From positions 221,297,323 to 221,361,322 of the forward strand of contig CM053140.1 of assembly GCA_028571685.1 (NCBI GenBank): a stretch of DNA of 64,000 bases, in the 5' to 3' direction. The first letter of the stretch is position 1; each line of letters starts with the position of its first letter. Under the pieces are notes generated by a model. The model was not told where the DNA came from, did not search any database, and was given only the letters and a program-made list of their open reading frames with translations. This DNA is from Heterohyrax brucei. Taxonomy: Eukaryota > Chordata > Mammalia > Hyracoidea > Procaviidae. This document shows positions 33,880 to 45,446 of this stretch, piece after piece. The position numbers and the translations under genes were made by a program.

Positions 33880-34265
33880 AGTTTGAGTGATGAACTCAGA
33901 AAAGATATACACACATCCTCTTCTCTGAGACTTGTAAACTTGACCTCACTGAAAAAAAAGAGTCTTTGTAGATGTCATTAAGGATTAGATCATTCCGGTT
34001 TATCCGGCTTGGTCTTAAATAACTGTTTTCTTGTTAAAAACATGCAGAAGAGACAAATGGAGAAGAGGAGAAGGCCATGTAAAGATAGAGTATGAGACTG
34101 GAGTGATGCAAACACAAACCCAGTAAGTGCAACCACGAAAAACTGGAAGAAAAAATGAAAAATTCTCTGTAGAACCTTCAGAGGAAATGCAGTCCTGCCA
34201 ACACCTTGATTTTGGAATTCTGGTCTCTGTAAATCTGACAGAATGAACTTCATTTATCTTAAGGA
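33880..34265 (+). repeat. MLT1-like ancient LTR
   Basis: Contains in order 'cagaaaagatata', 'gagtctttgtagatgtcatt', 'ggccatgtaaagatagag' and 'caacaccttgattttggaattctgg', wording characteristic of MaLR MLT1 LTRs. Highly diverged and without clear ends. Confidence 0.6.
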
Positions 34266-34329
34266 AAAAAATAGTGTGGCAACTTGTTACAGTAGTCTTA
34301 CAAAACTACTTAATTGAATATGAATGCCC

Positions 34330-34949
34330 TTTTTTGTAACTGTGACAACCAATTTATTCTTTTTTGCTTTTTGAGTCTTTTGTTGTGCCTTGGCTGAAGT
34401 CTCACAGAGCAAATTATTTTCCTGTTCAATAATTTAGACACAGATTGCTCTGTGGCATTGGGTGCAATCCCTGCAATGTATCGGCACTCTCCCTTTTACC
34501 ACCTTGAGTTCTCTATTTCCATTTACCCGGCTTTCCTGTCCTTTCCTGTCTTCTCAATTTTACTTTTGGGTGATATGTTACCCTTTTGGTCTCATATAAA
34601 TAACTATTCTTGGGTCATTTGTCATGGGTATTATTGTTTATTTTATAAGTATGTCTGCTATTTTAAGGCCTTGGGGCACAGTGGTTAAGAGCTTGGCTGC
34701 TAACCACAATACTAGCAGCTTGAATACACAAACCACTCCTTGGAAACCCTATAGAGGCAGTTCTACTCTCTACTATAGATTTGCTATGAGTCAGAAATGA
34801 CTCTATGGCAATGGGATTAGTTTGGATTTATTATCTGGGTGAAAGGTGATCTCTGGGAGTAACTTCAGCTCCTAGTTATAAGGTGTTCAAATGCCAAAAT
34901 ACTGGGGGTTTTGTCAGTCTCTAAAGTACCAGTAAGTCTAGGCTTCTTT
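34330..34949 (-). mobile_element. Old LINE-1 element F, 3' UTR part (segment 1 of 5)
   Basis: Left-most segment of a very old minus-strand L1 whose 5' end is at about 55592. The 3' UTR wording ('tcacagagcaaattat', 'ctccctttta', 'ggtgatctctggg') resembles 11190-11560. It is interrupted by an AfroSINE at 34665-34830 and ends where L1 G begins; it resumes at 42844. Confidence 0.68.
34665..34830 (+). mobile_element. AfroSINE
   Basis: 'ggggcacagtggttaagagc' (A-box side), 'actagcagcttgaatac' (B-box side), then 'ccttggaaaccctatagagg' and 'gctatgagtcagaaatgactc'. It has the full 5'-to-3' order of the family and lies inside L1 F. Confidence 0.92.
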
Positions 34950-34959
34950 AAGAATTTGA
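34950..34959 (+). repeat. Target-site duplication of L1 G, left copy
   Basis: AAGAATTTGA here and at 42834-42843 flank L1 G. Confidence 0.8.
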
Positions 34960-35960
34960 GTGGGGGGCAGGACCAAGATGGCAGACTAGACACAGGTCTC
35001 CTCTATTCCCTCTGAGAACTAAGGCCTGAATTAATAATTGAATGGAGTACTACGGACACCCAAGAAGCCCTAGGATAAAGCGTAGGGCTGTCAGATTGGA
35101 CTACGCACCACTAAGTGGGAAACTATCTCTCTCTGATGAGGTAGTATATGCTGAGTCCTACTGACACCATTTTTTGTTATCTGGGATATGGGCATGAGCC
35201 AGCAAATACACTGAAATGCAGTGATAAAGTAAGTAGAGCAGCAGAGAGATGGTACATTGGATAGTCACATTTTGAGAGCTCAGCTGCTGACTAAGGGCAC
35301 CACTGCCCCTCCACCCTCCCTTTCTTGAGCTGCACCATAGATTCTGGGGTTTTGAAGCAGAAAGGGCAGCTCAGCTGGGTCCCCATCTTGGTTGGTTGAG
35401 ACGTGGATTCACCCAAATGGAGGCCTCAGCAGGGGTTAATTCCAAGCTGTGAAGGAGTGCCAGCGTGGAAAGCATTTCTCCACCAGAAAGGTTGTGTATG
35501 ACAGTGTTACCTTATGGGAGTGGCCCAGTTGAGGATAGCAGCAAGGCCAAGGCACCTCCATGATTGAATTATGTTATACCATCTGTGGCTGGTCGAAGAA
35601 GTGTTTCCACTGTAAGCCACAAAGGGGTCCTGCCACAACTGACAGCCTGATCGGTTTCGACAGCTGTCAGTCAGCTCCAGGCTTCTTAGAATAAGACTGC
35701 CCAGAGAAATAACTACTGCACGGCCCTGCAGCATCTCTTCCAGCTTTTACTGACCCACATCATCAGGTTGGTTGACAGCCCATAGTAAATTCATCAGTAA
35801 GGAGCTGTCTTTGCCATCCATGAGGTGGAGCCTGCTACTCCAGGGAGTCCACTGAGGCCAGTCATTGGAGAACACAGAGACAGCTAGTGACTAACTCCCT
35901 TCCCAGAACTATGCCTCAGCTCCTGTTGAGGTAACATTGAAGAAAATAAACAGCCTCTGG
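34960..35960 (+). promoter_or_regulatory. L1 5' UTR, element G
   Basis: About 1 kb upstream of ORF1, opening with the L1 'gaccaagatggc' box (YY1-like core in reverse). Expected internal promoter; decayed. Confidence 0.75.
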
Positions 35961-36859
35961 ATGGCCCAAAGGCAACAAACCAATCCTAACCATCTCAAGA
36001 AACAGTCCAACGTGGCTCTTGAAAACTCCCAAATGAATAAAAAAATTTCCCAGATGAAGAAGCCTTTCTGAAACTATTGGAAGTTGAGTACAGAAGAATT
36101 ATATATAGCATCCTCTTATACACTAAACAAAATGTAGTAGAACAAAATGAAAAATTAAGCAAGCAATTTGAACTCATGGAAGGACAACAATCTGAAATCC
36201 AGTAGATCAATAACAAAATTACAAAAGAGCAGAATTGAGGAGACAGAAGTCAGACTTAGTGACCTAGAGGATACAGCAACTGATACAAGCATTTATGAGG
36301 AGAACTCAAAGAAAAGAAATAAGAAAAATGAAGAATTAAGAAACATATGGGACTATATTAAAAGGAATAATCTATGGTTAATTGGAGTTCCTGAATAAGG
36401 AGGGGGAGCTGAAAACACAGAAAGTATTGTTGAGTTGTTGACAAAAAAAATTCCCTGAAATTATGAAGAGAACATAGATACTTAAGATATGTATTGAATA
36501 TCAAAAAACTAGACCTCAAAAGAAAGATATCAAGGCACATTATAATCAAGCTTAGTAATTTAAGACGTAAACAGATTCTTTTAAACACAATGAGGCTCAA
36601 AGCACAGCTAACATTCAGAAGGAAGCCCAGGAGGTTATCGTCTGACTTCTTGGCAGAAACAATGTTGGCAAGGAAGCAGTGTGATGACACATTCAAAGCA
36701 CTGAAGGAGAAAAAATTCCAACTAAGAATTATATATGCTGCAAAATTGTCTCTCAAACATGAAGATGAAATAAAGACATTCACAGATAAACAGAAGCTTA
36801 GGGACTTTTTAAAACCCAAAACAAAACTACAAGAAATATTGAAAGAAGCTCTTTGCTGA
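35961..36859 (+). pseudogene. L1 ORF1, element G, frame-broken
   Basis: Starts ATG at 35961 (MAQRQQT, compare MGPKKQQ in H). An in-frame stop follows after about 35 codons. The coiled coil and linker appear at 36168-36398 (EENSKKRNKKNEELRNIWD, then the RRM start LIGVP). The C-terminal half is open at 36494-36859 (RHIIIKLSNLRRKQI, LRIIYAAKLSLKHEDE) and ends KEALC-stop. Confidence 0.87.
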
Positions 36860-39082
36860 GGGAAAAAAAAAATCATTAATTGTATATTTAAGGAGGCAAT
36901 GCAGGGCACAGCATCCAGAATCCTACTCAGTGAGGGAAGTCACAAAACTCAATCAAAGCTACAATATTAAAAGAATGGAACCAGTGATCATATCATGAAA
37001 ACTGTGACACCATCACACTAAAAAGAAATATATACTACAGTAGTATAGTCTTTTGAGTTGGAAAAGAAGTTAAAAAGATATGTAAAAGTTAAAATTGGAT
37101 TTAAACTTAGAATAATAAGGGGAAGCATGGGGTACCAATGCAATATATCAAAACAAGAAATGTAATACAGGAGTCTCAACAAACACAAAATCTACACTGC
37201 AGAAGATGAAAAGTCAACCCATAAAGAAGATTGATCTAAAACAGAGTATGAAGAGCTGCAAATAAAACACCAACACAAAAAAAAAAACACAGTCAAAATG
37301 AAAACACATACTTATCAATAATTTCACTGAATATAAATGGACTGGATGTTCTAATAAAGAGACAAATAGTGACAGCTTGGATCAAAAGACATGACCTTTC
37401 TATATGCTGCTTACAAGAAATGTACCTTAGACTTAAAGATATGAACAAACTGAAAATTAAAGGATGGAGGAATATATATCAAGCTAACAATATACAAAGA
37501 AGAGCAGGCGTGGCAATACTAATCTCAGATAAATTAGATTTTAATGTAAAATCCACCATCATGGACAAGGATGGACACTATTTATTGTTGAAAGGTTCAA
37601 TACATGAGCAGGATGTAACAATATTAATTATTTGTTCACCCAATACCAAAGTATCTAAATACATCAAACAGACACTGACTATATTGAAAAATGAGATAGA
37701 GCACTCCACAATAACAGCTGGAGACTTCAACACTTCACTTCCAGTAATGGACAGATGATCTAGAAAAGGGCTCAGGAGAAACAGAGAAAACTTTATTGCA
37801 ACAAGTAACCAATTAGACCTCACTGACATATACAGAACTTTTTATCCATCAACAGATAACTACACTTTATTCTTTAATGCACATGGAACAGTTTCCCAAA
37901 TAGACCATTAAAAATTAGGACATAAAGCAAATCTCAACAAATCTAAATCATTCAATTATTGCAAAGAATCATCTCAGACCATAAAGCCATAAAAGTCAAA
38001 ATCAGTATCAGAAAAAAGATAGGTAAGAACTGGAACTCATGGAAACTGAACAATACCTTGCACAAAAAAAGCCAAGGAAGAAAAGCCAAAGAAAAAATCA
38101 AGGATGAAATAAAGAAATTTATGGAATCAAATGATAATGAAAACACATCCTACCAGAGCCAATGCAGTGCTCAGAGATCAGTTTATCTCTATCAATGCAC
38201 ACATCTGGAAGGAAGAAAGGACCCAAACCAAAAAATTAACCCTATAGCTTGAACAAATAAAAAGAGAACAACAGAGGAACCCCTTAAGCAGCAGAAGAAA
38301 ACAGATTATAAGGATTGGAGCAGAACTAAATGCATTAGAGAACAGAAAAACGATAGAAAAAATTACCCAAACCAAAAGCTGATTCTTTGAAAAGATCAAC
38401 AAAATTGACAAATCATTGACTAAACTTACCAAAGAAAATCAGGAAAGGAAACAACCTGAATAAGAAATGAGACGGGAGATGTCACAACAGACCCAACTGA
38501 AATCAAAACTGTCATAACAGAATACTATGGAAAACTACTGTAATAGATTTGAAAACTTAGAGGAAATGAACACATTCCTAGATTCATATTACCTACCACA
38601 ATTATCGCAAGGAGAAGTAGAATAATTTAATAAACTCATCACAAAGGAAGAGATTGAAAAATTATCAAAAAACTACAAACCGAAAAAAGCTCTGGCCCAG
38701 ATGGCTTCACTGCAGAATTCTACCAAGCTTTTAGAGAAGAGTTAACTCCAACACTACTGAGACTATTTCACAGCATAGAAAGGGATGAAATACTCCCAAA
38801 TTCATTCTATGAAGCTAGCATAACCCTATTACCAAAGCCAGGCCAAGGTCCCACAAAAAAGGGAAATTACAGACCGATTATCACTCATAAACCCAGATGC
38901 AAAAATCTTGAACAAAATCCTGGCTATTAGAATTCAACAACATATCAAAAAAGTCAATTCATCATGACCAAGTTGGATTCATACCAGGGATGCAAGGCTA
39001 GTTCAGCATCAGAAAAACAATTAATGTGATCGATGACATAAATAACACAAAAGTTAAGAATCACGTGATATTGTGATTTGAT

Positions 39083-39736
39083 GTTCAAAGTATGTAAGAC
39101 ACAGTCTTGCCATCTTTGCTGTAAAGGAGCATTCTGTTTGTACTTATTTGAGAACAGATCTGTTTGTTCTTTTGGAGGTCCATGAACATTCAACATTCTT
39201 CAACACCACAATTCAAAGCCATCAATTTTTCTTTTGTCTTCTTTCACGGTCCAGCTTTCACACGCATGTGATGAGATTGAAAACACCATGGCTTGGGTCG
39301 GGTACATTTCAGTCTTCAAGGTGATATCCTTACTTCTGAATACTTTAAAGAAGTCCTTTGAAGAAAATTTCCCCAGGGCAATGCATCTGTGGATTTTTTG
39401 ACAGCTGCTTCCATGGGCATTGATTGTGGACCCAAGTAAAGAGGATTTTTATTTTCCTGATGTTGAGGTGCAATCCATGCTGAAGGCTGTGGCCCTTGAT
39501 CTTCATCAATAGGTATTTCAAATCTTCATCACTTCCACAAGTAAGGTGGTGTCATCTGCATAACACATAAGGTTGTTAATGAGTCGTCCTCCAATCCCAA
39601 TACCTTGTTCTGCTTCATATAATCCAGCTTCTCTGATTATTTGCTCAGCATACAGATTAAAGATGTATGGTGAAAGGATACAACCCTGATGCACACCTTT
39701 CCTGACTTTAAATGATGTAATATCCTCTTGTTCTGT
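39083..39736 (-). mobile_element. RTE LINE, reverse-transcriptase to C-terminal part (3' piece of 5'-inverted copy)
   Basis: Minus-strand RTE sequence from just after the mid-RT point to the C-terminal region. It matches 57130-57790 in RTE copy 1. The YADD-box region is read in reverse near 39553. The last about 250 bp of the RTE 3' end are absent; the piece stops against L1 G. It joins the plus-strand part at about 39737 with a short microhomology (ttcag). Confidence 0.82.
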
Positions 39737-39960
39737 TCAGAAGAGGATGTAGAACCAGGGATATCATCGCTGATGTCAGATGGAACTTGGCTGAAAGTAA
39801 AGAATACCAAAAAGATGTTTACTTGTGTTTCATTGACTATGCAAAAGCATTCAACTGTGTGGATTATACTAAATCTTGGCCAGCTTTGTGGAGAATGGGA
39901 ATTCCAGAACACCTAATTATGATCTTAAGGAATCTGTATACACATCAAGAGGCAGTCATG
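39737..39960 (+). mobile_element. RTE LINE, upstream reverse-transcriptase part, inverted relative to its 3' piece
   Basis: Plus-strand RTE sequence ('ccagggatatcatcgctgatg', 'tgtgtttcattgactatgc'). It matches 56880-57090 in copy 1 and ends just where the minus-strand part starts in RTE coordinates. This is the signature of twin-primed reverse transcription. Frame 39787-39981 reads YLCFIDYAKAFNCVD, the RTE catalytic motif A (first Asp kept, second changed to N). Confidence 0.85.
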
Positions 39961-40303
39961 CCCATGGATAGGAAGACTTAACATTGTGAAAATGTCTATT
40001 TTACCCAAAGCTATCTACATACACAATGCAATCCCTATACAAATTCCAGTGACATTTTTGAATGAGATGGAGAAACAAACCACTGACTTTGTCTGGAAAG
40101 GGGAGAAACCCTGTGTAAGCAAAGCACCGGTGAAGAAGATCAACACAGTAGGAGGTCTCACACTGCCTGACCTTAGAACCTGTTACACCGCCACACTAGT
40201 CAAAACAGCATGGTACTTGTACAAAAAGAGACATACAGACCAATGGAGCAGAGTTGAGACCCCAGAGACGCCATCATCCTCCTGGGAATAGTTGATACTC
40301 TAC

Positions 40304-40815
40304 TGTTTTAGCCAGCTAGGACTGCTCTAACAGAAATACCACAAAGTGGATGACTTTAACAAAGGAAGGTTTATTCTCACAGAGTCCAGTAGGACACAAG
40401 GCCAAGTTCAGGATGTCTGCCCCAGGGGAAGTCGGCTCTGAAGGAAAGTCAGTAATAGTATCAGTATTTGTCCAGGGAGCATCTTGGCACAGGAACCTCA
40501 GGTCAGAAGGACACATTCTTCTCCCTGTGCTGCTTGCTTGATGGTGTGAGATTTCCAGTTCTCAGCCTGCTTCTCTTTCCTTTTCTCTCTTGTAGGATGA
40601 AAGGATTGAGAGTGGGGCAAGCCATACTCCAGGGAAACTCCCTTTACAGTGGGGCAGGGAGATAATCCTATGAAAGAATTTATGGCACCATCCTTCTCCT
40701 TTAACATACAGCATAGGAAAACCACAAAATGGAGGCCAATCACAAGACACTGGGAATCATGGCCCAGCCACACGGCTACACATATTTTTGGGGGGACACA
40801 ATTCAATCCATGACA
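40304..40815 (-). mobile_element. Solo LTR (MaLR/ERVL type), copy 4
   Basis: A 512-bp minus-strand LTR in ORF2 of L1 G, with TG...CA ends. The flanks TCTAC and TTGAC are a degraded 5-bp duplication; other L1 copies read TTTGAC once at this point. It is closest to copy 1 ('taggatgaaagga', 'gtggggcagggaga'). Confidence 0.88.
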
Positions 40816-42843
40816 TTGACAAAGGCTCTAAGATTGTGAACTGGGTTAAAAACAGTCTCTTTACAAATAATGCTGGCAAAATTAGATATCCATACTCAAA
40901 AAATTGAAATAAGACCTATATCTCACTCTTTACACAAGAACTAACTCAAACTGAATACAAGATCTAAGTATCAAACCTAAAACGACAAAAATCATGCATG
41001 AAAAAATAGGGTCAACACTGGAAGTTTTAATACACAGCTTAGACAGACTTCAAAATCTGACAAACAAAGCATGATCAACAGAAAATAGATAAATGGGAAC
41101 TACTAAGAATTAAACACTCTTGCTCATCCAAAGATTTTCAAAAGAATTAAAAAGCACCTACACAATGGGAAAAAATATTTGGCAACTGCATATTGGACCA
41201 AGGTCTGATCTCCATAGTCTACAAGCTACTGTGAAATATCAGCAAGAAAAAGGTAAATAACCCGATTAAGCAATGGGCAAAGGAGATGGGCAGACACTTC
41301 ACTAAAGAGGACACCCAGGTAGAAAAACAAATCGTGAGGAAATGCTCACAGTCATAAGCTGCTAAAGAAACCCAAATCAAAACTACAATGAGATACCATC
41401 TCACTCCAACAAGGTTTGCCATGATCCAAAAAAACAGAAAACCACAAATGCTGGAGAGGCTGTGGAGAAATTGGAACTCGCCTACACTGGTGGTGGGCTT
41501 GCAAAATGGTACAGCTTCTTAGGAAAGAAATCTGTTGTTTCCTTACAAAACTGGAAATAGATATACCATTTGATCCAGTAATCCCACTGTTTGGAATATA
41601 TCCTACAGAATCAAGGTTAGTTACATGAAGAGATTCATGCACATGGATGCTTATTGCAGCACAGTCCACAATAGCAAAAAGATGGAATCAACCCAGATGC
41701 TCAACATTGGGTGAATGGATAGACAAACTGTGGTACATATACTCAATGGAACACTATGCAATGAGAAAGAACAATGATGATTTTAGGAAGTATCTCATAA
41801 CCTCATTTCAACTGGAAGACATTATGCTGAGTGAAATCGGTGGCAAAAACACAAATATTGTACAATACGCCCCTACTAAAACGACTTAAAAATAGACTTA
41901 TGTACAGAGAAAAGACTCTGACAGCTGCAAGAGTGAGGAGGGAGAAGGAGGACTGGTTATAAATTAGATAGTTGATAGGAATTTGGTTGTGTGAAAGTAG
42001 TGACAGCACACAGTAGAAAGAAAATCAACTTAACTGGACTTCAGCATAAACTCAAAACTTTTCTGATCTTACCCTCATATTGCAAGGATAGGGTAGCAGG
42101 GGCAGGGGTCTGGGGCCCATGCTGTCAGGGGACATCAAGGCCAATTGGCATAACTAGCCTATTGATAAGAGAATCTTCTTCATCCCACATTGGTGAGCGG
42201 TGTCTGGGGGCTTAAAAACTAGCAAGCTGCCATCTGAGGTACACCAAATGGTCCCAACTAATTCAGAACAGATGATCACCAAGAACAAGAAACACATGAG
42301 GGAAAAAGACTACAGAAGGCAAAAGCACCCATGTGAATGGGTGACTGCATCAACATGTTACCAGAAGAACCAGATGGTGCACAGACACCAACAAACACCG
42401 TGATGGGACATACGATGTCAAGTCCCAATGGCAACCTGAGAGAAAGAGGGGTGCATCTCAAGAACTCCACTAAAAGACTGCAACTGATGGTCTGGAGGCC
42501 TGGGAGTTCTCCTGAGAACATGGCCCCTAGACCTGCTCTTGCTCCTGAGGTCAACTCTTCAGACAGGAATGGACTGGATGTGGGGATGTGACAATAGGGT
42601 GCATGTACTTTATGGTTCTACGAGCCTGTAAGATGCTGTCCTACTGGCCTCTTACTAGAAGGGAGAGGACAGGGTGGAGGGGAGCAGACAAGAGATTGTT
42701 ATAGAATGAATAGTAGTAGCATGTGCTGTCACTGGGCAAGAAAAGCAGAAGGAGCTGCAGATATGTGGTCATGAAAATTTAATTTGGATTGTATGCTTTC
42801 ATTCAATCACAACAAAATATTAATTTTAAAAAAAAGAATTTGA

Positions 42844-43004
42844 TTTTTTTTTCTGTATTCTTTTTTTCCACTCTAACTGGGATGTTCTACTGTGATTCTT
42901 GTTAGGGCAGGCAGGGTAGTAGTTGGGCACCATCTAACTCTTCTGGTCTTAGGCTAGTGAAGGCTGTTTCCTGTGGTCCATTTGTCCTTTGGACTAATTG
43001 CTTC
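42844..43004 (-). mobile_element. Old LINE-1 element F, 3' UTR (segment 2)
   Basis: 'tttccactctaactgggatgttc' and 'gggcaccatctaactcttctggtctt' match the old L1 3' UTR at 14260-14300. It resumes F after L1 G. Confidence 0.65.
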
Positions 43005-43200
43005 TGTCTTAGTCATCCAGTGCTGATGTGAAAAATAACACAAGTTGATGACTTTAAAAAGAGATACTTAGTATTTCACAGAAAAGCAGCCTGCCAGTCC
43101 AAACTCAGGGTATCAACTCCAGGAGAAGTCTTTCTCTGTTGGCTCTGGAGGAAGGTCCTTGCCTTCAACATTCTCCTGGACTGTGTGCTTCTGAGGCTTA
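43005..43200 (-). mobile_element. Truncated LTR (related to the MaLR-type LTRs)
   Basis: 'tgtcttagtcatccagtgctg', 'ccagtccaaactcagggtatc', 'ctctgttggctctggaggaagg' follow the first 200 bp of LTR copies 1 and 2 on this strand. The remainder is missing. It inserted in F. Confidence 0.75.
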
Positions 43201-43264
43201 TATTAAACGAAGTACGCACAAGCTTATTTGTGCTTACCTACTAGTTTATAAAGTACAGTTTCAT

Positions 43265-44426
43265 AGCACATCTTATGTCCCTGGGAAAATTTATTCCTAA
43301 AAGTTATATCTTTGGGGGGCTATTGTAAATGGTATTGTTTTCCTAATTTTGGATTTCCCAATTGATTTTTCTGCGTTGATTTTCTACGTTGCTACTTTGC
43401 TGAATCTTTCTATTAGTTCAGTACTTGTGCAATATCTGAGATTTATTGCATCTATTGAAATGTGATTCTTTTGCTTCATTTCTGTTGTAGATTATGCTGA
43501 TTGGTTTTCTAATGGGGCACCATCCTTGTATACCTGGTATGAATCCCACTTGGTTATGATGTATTATTATTTTTATGGTAATTTTATTTGCTAGAATTTT
43601 GTTGGGAATTTTTGCGTCTATTTCATGAAGGATATTGGTCCATGATTTTCTTTGTGTGTGTGTCTGTGCTGTCTTTGCCTGGCTTTGTTTTCAGGGTTAT
43701 GGTGGCTTCGTAGGATGAATTTAGGAGTCCTTCCTTTCTGTGTTCTGAAATAGTTTGAGTAGTATTGGTATCAAATCTTCTCTGAATGTTGGGTAAAATT
43801 ATCCAGTAAATCTGCTGAGCAAAGGCTTTCTTTTTTTTTTTTTTTTTTAACAATCTCTTCAATTTCCTCTTTTGTTATTGGTCTGTTCAGATTTTATACC
43901 TCAGTTTGTGTTAACTGGGTAGATAGTGTGCTTTTAAAAATTTGTCCAATTCTTACAAATTTTCAATTTGTTGGAATGTACATTTTCCTAATTTTCTGTT
44001 ATAATCCTTTTCATTCAGTTAGTTTTGTTCTAATGTCACCAATCTTACTTTTATTTGAGATATTTCCATCTTCTCCTTCTGTCATTGTAGCCAGAGGCTT
44101 GTTCATTTTATGGATTTTCTCAAAGAACCAACTTCTAGTCTTGATGATTCTTTCAATTATTTTTTGTTTTCTGTTTCAGTTATTTTCACTCTAATTTTTA
44201 TTATTTTTTTCTCTTCCGGTTGTTGTGGAATTTTTTTTCCCCTGCCCTTTGTTTATTCAATTTATAGGATTAAGGCACTGATTTTGGCCTTTCTGCTTTA
44301 TTGATGAGTACATTTATTACTAGAAACTGACCTTTGAACACAGCTTTTGCTATGTCCCAAAGATTTTGTCATGTGTTTTAAGTCTCATTTCCTATAAGGA
44401 ATTTTTTATTTCACGTGTAAGTTCTT
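43265..44426 (-). pseudogene. Old LINE-1 element F, ORF2 remnant (segment 3)
   Basis: Minus-strand reverse-transcriptase and linker wording: 'ggtatgaatcccacttggtt' (RT fingers), 'tcagggttatggtggcttc', 'tgttggaatgta', then the linker. Stops are dense. It carries an 18-bp T run at about 43831-43849. It ends at the insertion point of L1 H. Confidence 0.8.
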
Positions 44427-44443
44427 CTGTTACCCAGGATTTT
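44427..44443 (+). repeat. Target-site duplication of L1 H, left copy
   Basis: CTGTTACCCAGGATTTT, 17 bp, is perfectly repeated at 51643-51659. It fixes both ends of L1 H and shows standard target-primed insertion. Confidence 0.95.
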
Positions 44444-45446
44444 TTTATTTAATTTTTATTTTTATTTAACATAATTGAGTGAAAATGTACATTCACATAT
44501 AAATTTACATGCCCCCCTATATGCAGCTTCCACTGCTCTCCCTGTCCAGTGACAGCACACTATTCCACTCTGCTCCATACATGTCTCATCCTCCCAACAG
44601 TCTCCTTTCCCCTCCTGTCCGCCCACTCCCCTTCCTCCAGCAAGAGGTCAGCAAGATGATATCCTATAGATGCATAGAACCACAAAGTGCTTCCAATATA
44701 TGGTCACTCTGCATTGCCAAGTCCTATCCATTCCTGTCCAAAGAGTGGACCTTTGTTATAATTTATGGGAAAGGGCAGCATCAGGGCAGGGGGCCATGCT
44801 CTCAGAGGAACCCCGAAGCCGCTGGACCATCAAATGAGGTCTTTTAGTGGAGATCTCATGATGCACCCCTTTTTATTCTTGTGTTGCCAGTGAGACTCCT
44901 CTCTGTGAGCTCCATCGTGGCTATCACTGGTGGTGGCTGGGCACCATCCGGTTCTTCTGGTCCCAAGTCGATATAGGCACCCACTCTTGTGGGTCTCTCC
45001 ATCCTCTCGGTTGTCTTTACCGCATGTCATTTTGGTCCTCGGTGAGCATCCGTTCCTGCTGAGTTGGGATCATTTGCTGTGTCCTCGGATGGCAGCTTGG
45101 CAGCTTTTAGGACCCCAGACGCCACTCACCAATGCGGGGTGCAGAGAGCTCTCTTAGCAAAACGCTAGTTGTGCCAACTGGCCTGGAATTCGTCTAAGAG
45201 CATGGTCCCCCGTCCCCCGCCCCAGCTACTCTATCCTTGCAGTATTGAGTTAAGATGGAAGGAGTACTCAAGTTATGCTGAAGTCCACTTAATGTTGTTC
45301 TTGTTTCTAACGTGTGCTATCACCGCTTTCTCCCAACTAGATTTCTAGTAACTATCTAAACTAAGCCCCCCCCACCCTCCCTCCCTCCCCTCCCTTGCAG
45401 CTGTCAAAGAGTCTTTTCTTCTATACACAAGTCTGTTTTTGAGATC
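44444..45446 (-). other. L1 3' UTR, element H
   Basis: Non-coding, from the end of ORF2 to the A-rich tail. Its G-rich polypurine tract lies at 45366-45400. The 112-codon frame at 44509-44847 is antisense and not a gene. Confidence 0.85.
45366..45400 (-). repeat. L1 3' UTR G-rich polypurine tract, element H
   Basis: On the sense strand it has repeated GGGAGGG units and a run of eight or more G's. Positionally equivalent to 1-24 and 27077-27115. Confidence 0.8.

Larger units (their letters stand above)
37300..41890 (+). pseudogene. L1 ORF2, element G, disrupted
   Basis: Start near 37300 (MKTHTYQ then a break). The endonuclease is recognisable at 37369-37758: CCLQEMYLRLKD (the catalytic Glu is kept but the usual TH is MY), GDFNTSLPVMDR then stop. 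SDHKAIKVKI appears at 37959. The reverse transcriptase is readable to about 39080, where the RTE insertion starts within the SIDA motif, so the TRQGCPLSP and FADD motifs are deleted. The thumb resumes at 39986 ([19 protein letters not shown]). The C-terminal segment follows after the LTR and ends near 41890 (FQLEDIMLSEIGG). Confidence 0.88.
34960..42833 (+). mobile_element. LINE-1 element G, full length (interrupted), plus strand
   Basis: Runs from a GTGGGGGGCAGGACCAAGAT 5' end to an A-rich tail ('ttaattttaaaaaa') and is flanked by the 10-bp duplication. It holds 5' UTR, ORF1, ORF2 and 3' UTR. It is interrupted by an RTE with a 5' inversion (39083-39960), which replaced about 0.85 kb of the reverse transcriptase, and by a solo LTR (40304-40815). 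Its orientation is opposite to its host element F. Confidence 0.9.
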
